DNA of 64,000 bases from Pseudomonas sp. NFIX28 (GTDB lineage Bacteria > Pseudomonadota > Gammaproteobacteria > Pseudomonadales > Pseudomonadaceae). This document shows positions 59,964-64,000 of this stretch, one piece after another; positions within the stretch are counted from its first letter, which is position 1, and each line of letters starts with the position of its first letter. The stretch covers positions 149,686 to 213,685 of the forward strand of contig NZ_FNPW01000012.1 of the NCBI RefSeq assembly GCF_900107395.1, written 5' to 3'. The notes under the pieces are model-generated. The model was not told the DNA's origin and made no database searches. It was given only the letters and a program-made list of their open reading frames with translations. The position numbers were made by a program, and so were the translations under genes.

Positions 59964-61319
59964 TCAGCGCACCAGGCACGGCTGCTTGTTGTCGAAGCGC
60001 CAGCCCGGGATCAGGAACTGCATGGCCACGCTGTCGTCCCGCGCCCCCAGGCCCCGGCTGTTGTACAGCTCATGGGCGCGGGCCAGCGCGTCCAGATCCA
60101 GTTCGACGCCCAGCCCCGGCGTCTGCGGCACCGCCACGCAGCCCTCGACGATCTGCAGCGGATTGCGGGTCAGGTGCTGGCCGTCCTGCCAGATCCAGTG
60201 GGTGTCGATGGCGGTGATCTCGCCCGGCGCCGCGGCCGCCACATGGGTGAACATGGCCAGGGAAATGTCGAAGTGGTTGTTGGAGTGCGAGCCCCAGGTC
60301 AGCCCCCATTCATGGCACATCTGCGCGACCCGCACCGAACCCTGCATGGTCCAGAAATGCGGATCGGCCAAGGGAATATCCACCGCTTGCAGCTGGATCG
60401 CGTGGCCCATTTCCCGCCAGTCGGTGGCGATCATATTGGTCGCGGTGGGCAGCCCGGTGGCGCGGCGGAATTCGGCCATCACCTCGCGCCCGGAGTAACC
60501 GTTTTCCGCGCCGCAGGGGTCTTCGGCATAGGCCAGCACCCGGTGTTGGTCGCGGCACAGGGCAATCGCCTGTTTCAGCGACCAGGCACCGTTGGGATCG
60601 AGGGTGATGCGCGCCTTGGGAAAGCATTCGGCCAGGGCGGTGACCGCCTCCATCTCCTCTTCGCCGCGCAACACGCCACCCTTGAGCTTGAAGTCGTTGA
60701 AGCCATACCGCGCCTTGGCCGCCTCGGCCAGGCGCACGATGCTCTCGGCGTTCAGCGCCGGTTCATGGCGCAAGCGCAACCAGGCATCGTCGGCCTCGGC
60801 TTCGTTGCGGTAGGCCAGGTCGGTCCGGCGTCGGTCGCCGATGTAGAACAGGTAGCCGAGCATCTTCACCGATTCGCGTTGTTGCCCTTCGCCGAGCAGC
60901 GCCGCCACCGGCACCCCGAGGAACTGGCCGAGCAGATCGAGCAACGCCGCTTCCAGCGCGGTCACCGCATGGATAGCGATGCGCAGGTCGAAGGTCTGCT
61001 GGCCCCGCCCGCCGGCATCGCGCTCGGCAAAGCGTTGGCGCACCTGGTTGAGCAGTTTCTGGTAATGGCCGATGGACTGGCCGACCAGCAGTTCGCGGGC
61101 CTCCTCGAGGGTCGCGCGAATCCGCTCGCCCCCCGGCACTTCACCGACCCCGGTGTTACCGGCGCTGTCGGTAAGAATCACGATATTGCGGGTGAAAAAC
61201 GGGCCGTGGGCGCCGCTGAGATTGAGCAGCATGCTGTCATGCCCGGCCACCGGCACCACTTGCAGTCGGGTGATAAGCGGTGCCTGTGCGGGCTGATTGA
61301 AGGTGGAGTCGAGGGTCAT
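59964..61319 (-). CDS. gudD: Glucarate dehydratase
   Basis: 451 residues of the enolase superfamily. Capping domain, then barrel with KLKGGV (catalytic Lys), metal ligands around LDPNGAWSL and AEDPCGAENG, and the catalytic His in GSHSNNHFD. Dehydrates D-glucarate to 5-keto-4-deoxyglucarate. Start MTLDSTFNQP at 61319, 23 bases downstream of the transporter stop, so the two form an operon. The region 59876-59963 has no feature. Confidence 0.95.
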   Translation of the reverse strand: MTLDSTFNQPAQAPLITRLQVVPVAGHDSMLLNLSGAHGPFFTRNIVILTDSAGNTGVGEVPGGERIRATLEEARELLVGQSIGHYQKLLNQVRQRFAERDAGGRGQQTFDLRIAIHAVTALEAALLDLLGQFLGVPVAALLGEGQQRESVKMLGYLFYIGDRRRTDLAYRNEAEADDAWLRLRHEPALNAESIVRLAEAAKARYGFNDFKLKGGVLRGEEEMEAVTALAECFPKARITLDPNGAWSLKQAIALCRDQHRVLAYAEDPCGAENGYSGREVMAEFRRATGLPTATNMIATDWREMGHAIQLQAVDIPLADPHFWTMQGSVRVAQMCHEWGLTWGSHSNNHFDISLAMFTHVAAAAPGEITAIDTHWIWQDGQHLTRNPLQIVEGCVAVPQTPGLGVELDLDALARAHELYNSRGLGARDDSVAMQFLIPGWRFDNKQPCLVR

Positions 61320-61342
61320 GGGTCGGTTCCTGTCGGCAAAAA

Positions 61343-62695
61343 TCAGTGGGTTTTGTCCAGCAGCGGGCGGGCATCGTCCAAAGGCGTCGGCATGACATGG
61401 GCCTTGGGCCGGGTGCGGGCGAAAAACACGATGATCGCGGCGATGATCGAGGTCGCCGCCAGGCCGTACAGGCCACCCTGGATCGACCCGGTGCGCTGCT
61501 CCAGCAGGCCGAAGGTGGTCGGGGCGACGAAACCGCCGAGGTTGCCGACGGAGTTGATCAGGGCGATGACCGCGGCGGCGATGCGCGCATCCAGGTAGGC
61601 CTGGGGAATCGGCCAGAACAGCGCGGATGCCGACTTGAAGCCGATAGCGGCGAAGCACACGGCGACGAAGGCGAACACCGGCCCGCCGGTGGTGGACAGA
61701 AACATCCCGGCGGCCGCCACCAGCAAGGCGCTGGCGACCCAGGCCTGCTGGAACTTCCACTTGCCGGACGCCGCGGCGAAGGCGTACATGGCGATGATCG
61801 AGATCAGCCAGGGAATGGAGTTGAAGAACCCCACCTGCAGGTCGCTGAGGTCGCCCATCTTCTTGATGATGCTCGGCAGCCAGAAGGTCGCGGCGTAGAT
61901 GGTCAGCTGGATGCAGAAGTAGATCAGGCAGAACAGCAGGATCTGCCGGTCCTTGAGCAGGGTCCAGAGCGACGGTTTGACCGGCGTCGCCGCTTCGCGC
62001 TCGCGTTGCTCACTGTCGATCGCGTGCACCAGCGCATCCTGTTCGGCGGCGCTCAGCCATTTGGCGTCGCGGGGCGTGGAGTCGAGCCAGAACCAGACAA
62101 AACCGCAGAGCAGTACCGAGGCCATGCCCTCGACGATGAACATCCACTGCCAGCCGTGCCAGCCCAGGCCTTCGATCTGCAACAGCGCTCCGGACAGCGG
62201 GCCGGAGACCAGCGAAGCCACCGCCGAACCGCTCAGGAAAATGGCGATCGCCTTGCCCCGCTCCACGCCGGGCAGCCAGCGGGTGAAGTAGTAGATCACC
62301 CCGGGGAAGAACCCGGCCTCGGCCACCCCCAGCAGGAAGCGCAGCACATAGAACTGGGTTTCGTTCTGCACGAAGGCCATGGCCGTGGCCACCAGCCCCC
62401 AGGTGAACATGATGCGGGTCAGCCAGATCCGCGCGCCGACCCGCTGCAACAGCATGTTGGACGGCACTTCGAACAGCGCGTAACCGATGAAGAACAGCCC
62501 GGCGCCAAAACCGTAGGCCGCGGCGCCGATGCCCAGGTCATGTTCCAGGTGGGTGCGCACGAAGCCGATGTTGACCCGGTCGATGTAGTTGACGATGAAC
62601 ATGATGACGAACAGCGGCAGCACATGACGCTTGACCTTTGCCACGGCGACGGCCAGCAGGGAATCGTCGCCGGCCGGATTGAGGGTGATATTCAC
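61343..62695 (-). CDS. gudP: MFS transporter for glucarate/galactarate (anion:cation symporter)
   Basis: 450 residues from a GTG at 62695 with GGGAG upstream. Twelve helices of the ACS family (FVIMFIVNYIDRVNIGFVRT is the typical first-helix signature), with the large loop EREAATPVKPSLW in the centre. The operon with gudD and a GntR regulator upstream makes D-glucarate the likely substrate; galactarate is possible. Confidence 0.9.
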   Translation of the reverse strand: MNITLNPAGDDSLLAVAVAKVKRHVLPLFVIMFIVNYIDRVNIGFVRTHLEHDLGIGAAAYGFGAGLFFIGYALFEVPSNMLLQRVGARIWLTRIMFTWGLVATAMAFVQNETQFYVLRFLLGVAEAGFFPGVIYYFTRWLPGVERGKAIAIFLSGSAVASLVSGPLSGALLQIEGLGWHGWQWMFIVEGMASVLLCGFVWFWLDSTPRDAKWLSAAEQDALVHAIDSEQREREAATPVKPSLWTLLKDRQILLFCLIYFCIQLTIYAATFWLPSIIKKMGDLSDLQVGFFNSIPWLISIIAMYAFAAASGKWKFQQAWVASALLVAAAGMFLSTTGGPVFAFVAVCFAAIGFKSASALFWPIPQAYLDARIAAAVIALINSVGNLGGFVAPTTFGLLEQRTGSIQGGLYGLAATSIIAAIIVFFARTRPKAHVMPTPLDDARPLLDKTH

Positions 62696-62963
62696 GATGC
62701 CTCTCCCACTTGTTTGTTGTTGTGTGCGGGTGACTGGGCGAGCGCCGCAGTTGACAGTCATCATACAAGTAGAAAAATAGCGTCACAAGCGCAGACTCGT
62801 CGCAGAAGCCGGTACACAAGGCTTTCCTGATCGACGAGCAGGTTGATAAATAAACTCAACTAATTGATTTAATTGGTATAAATAAAAACAAAGGCAAAGA
62901 AATATTTTTCAGGTTGTCCTGGCACAGAGAACCCGCACTGAATTCGAAAGCGGCTTATCCGAT

Positions 62964-62989
62964 AACTTGTCATACATGTCAGACAAGTT
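62964..62989. promoter_or_regulatory. Probable GntR/FadR operator of the glucarate genes
   Basis: AACTTGTC (62964-62971), 10 bases, GACAAGTT (62982-62989), a perfect inverted repeat containing TTGTCATACATGTCAGACAA. It lies 60 bases before the regulator start and 270 before gudP. The AT-rich gap 62696-62963 holds the gudP promoter. Confidence 0.6.
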
Positions 62990-63048
62990 GAGGCCTGCCT
63001 GGCCACTTCGGTGATAAGCTTTTTGCCTCACTCCCGCGCGACCTTCCC

Positions 63049-63765
63049 ATGAGCACCGAATCTGATATCGCCCCGGGCCGCCGTCGCCCTTCCACCAACC
63101 TGGCCCATGACCTGGTCAGCGACCTGACCCAGCAGATCATGCGCGGCCTGCTCAAGCCCGGTGACAAGTTGCCGTCGGAAAGCACCCTCGTCCGCGCCCA
63201 TGGCGTCAGCCGCACCGTGGTGCGCGAGGCCATCTCCAAACTGCAAGCCGCCGGCTGGGTGGAAACCCACCATGGCGTCGGCAGTTTTGTCCTGGAGCGC
63301 CAGGACACCCACGGCCTGCGCTTGAACGTCGATACCGCCCTGAGCGTGCGCGACATCCTCGAATTGCGCCTGGGCCTGGAAACCCAGGCGGTGGCTCTCG
63401 CCGCCCGCCGGCGCAGCGCCGAGCAACTGGCGCAGATGCGCCAGGCGCTGGACGACTACCAGCAACTGCTGGCCAACAACGACAGTTGCGTGGAGGCCGA
63501 CCAGCGTTTCCACCTGCTGATCGCCGAAGCCACCGGCAACCCCTATTTCGTGCAGATCCTGCAATCGTTGGGCAACGCCCTGATCCCCCGCACCCGGGTG
63601 CGCGACGCCGAGCGCGGCGATGTCGACCTGGCACAACTGGCGACCCTGGCCAACCAGGAACACGAAACCATCTACGCCGCCATCCGCCGCCAGGACCCGG
63701 ATGCCGCGCGGGCGGCGATGTGGACCCACCTGAGCAACAGCCGGGAGCGGTTTTCCGCGGGGTGA
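63049..63765 (+). CDS. GntR-family (FadR/FCD) regulator of glucarate utilisation
   Basis: 238 residues. Winged helix (KLPSESTLVRAHGVSRTVVR) and an FCD effector domain (ILELRLGLETQAVALAARRR, FHLLIAEATGNPYFVQILQS with the metal-site His). Divergent from gudP-gudD with an inverted repeat between them, so it most probably represses these genes until glucarate is bound. Confidence 0.93.
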   Translation: MSTESDIAPGRRRPSTNLAHDLVSDLTQQIMRGLLKPGDKLPSESTLVRAHGVSRTVVREAISKLQAAGWVETHHGVGSFVLERQDTHGLRLNVDTALSVRDILELRLGLETQAVALAARRRSAEQLAQMRQALDDYQQLLANNDSCVEADQRFHLLIAEATGNPYFVQILQSLGNALIPRTRVRDAERGDVDLAQLATLANQEHETIYAAIRRQDPDAARAAMWTHLSNSRERFSAG

Positions 63766-63789
63766 GCGCCTGCGCTCGCGCCTGCCGGA

Positions 63790-63895
63790 GTAGCCGCTGC
63801 TGAGCCCCGCGAGGCTGCAATAGACCCGCAGGGTCTCCAGCGCCCTCAAGATCCCCGCGAGCGTGCCGCTCGATCGCAGCCTGCGGCAGCGGCTA
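63790..63895. repeat. REP palindrome (family 2), first copy after the GntR gene
   Basis: Left arm GTAGCCGCTGCTGAGCCCCG and right arm ...GCAGCCTGCGGCAGCGGCTAC flank a 29-base segment (63822-63850, AGACCCGCAGGGTCTCCAGC...) that recurs in the next element. Confidence 0.75.
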
Positions 63896-63937
63896 CACAA
63901 GCATCGGGCCCGAGCGGAATACCGATGTGTCCCCCCT

Positions 63938-64000
63938 GTAGCCGCTGCCGAGCCCGCGAGGCTGCGACAGACCCGCAGGGTCTCCAGCGCCCTCAAGCCC
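63938..64000. repeat. REP palindrome (family 2), second copy, cut by window edge
   Basis: Left arm GTAGCCGCTGCCGAGCCCGC and the same 29-base segment at 63969-63997; the right arm is beyond the window. The pair is a direct repeat at about 147-base spacing. Confidence 0.75.

Noticed and set aside
62915..62940. Possible sigma54 promoter (CTGGCACAGAGAACCCGCAC)
   Set aside because: GG and GC are 12 bases apart instead of 10, so the -24/-12 spacing is wrong.

Overview
The window is chromosomal DNA of a Pseudomonas, most likely of the P. fluorescens/chlororaphis/protegens complex. This rests on high GC, genus-typical gene orders (tig-clpP-clpX-lon-hupB-ppiD beside a tRNA Arg-His-Leu operon and folD; a chemoreceptor-antiporter-chemoreceptor block followed by a BqsRS/CarRS two-component operon and queD; fadH beside a nitrilase-like gene and an AraC regulator), and many intergenic REP palindromes of two families. 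No IS element, prophage, CRISPR array or plasmid function is visible. Most of it is ordinary core and metabolic sequence; the interest lies in atypical enzymes and regulatory sites. All gene names and synteny statements are from memory of the families, not from a search.

Layout. 1-3.1 kb: LysR regulator (cut by the left edge) divergent from phnW-phnX, degradation of 2-aminoethylphosphonate. 3.2-9.4 kb: cytochrome b561, a PLP-dependent D-cysteine desulfhydrase/ACC deaminase-like enzyme, fadH, a membrane-anchored nitrilase homologue that lacks its catalytic Cys, an AraC regulator and a 28-codon acidic mini-gene. 9.6-12.9 kb: DUF2242 lipoprotein and a LysR/MFS divergent pair. 12.9-22.2 kb: protein quality-control block on the minus strand (ppiD, tRNA-like element, hupB, lon with a sigma32-type promoter, clpX, clpP, tig) and tRNAs Leu, His, Arg. 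22.5-36.7 kb: folD, pbpG, a C39-like lipoprotein without its catalytic residues, terC, an NhaR-type regulator, two transporters (MFS, SstT), yceH, an AroE-like dehydrogenase, several small proteins, an AI-2E-family permease and trhP.

37-42.2 kb: polar amino-acid ABC transporter operon with an embedded M14-type deacylase and an RpiR regulator. 42.3-51 kb: chemoreceptor (CtpM-like), Na+/H+ antiporter, chemoreceptor (TlpQ/McpU-like), both receptors with FliA-type promoters, then the CarRS/BqsRS-type two-component operon with two PepSY genes and an upstream BqsR-like box. 51-58.4 kb: patatin-like lipase, queD, alpha/beta hydrolase, nucleoside deoxyribosyltransferase, NUDIX enzyme, a membrane-protein/XRE pair with two palindromic operators, and codB-codA behind a textbook sigma54 promoter. 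58.4-64 kb: tandem REP array, a DapF-like protein with both catalytic Cys changed to Ser, and the glucarate genes gudD-gudP with a divergent GntR/FadR regulator and its probable operator.

I found no large undescribed multigene system. The strongest leads are three enzyme-fold proteins lacking catalytic residues, an aberrant tRNA-like gene that keeps a good terminator, the XRE operator module, the ABC/deacylase/RpiR operon, and the REP arrays.
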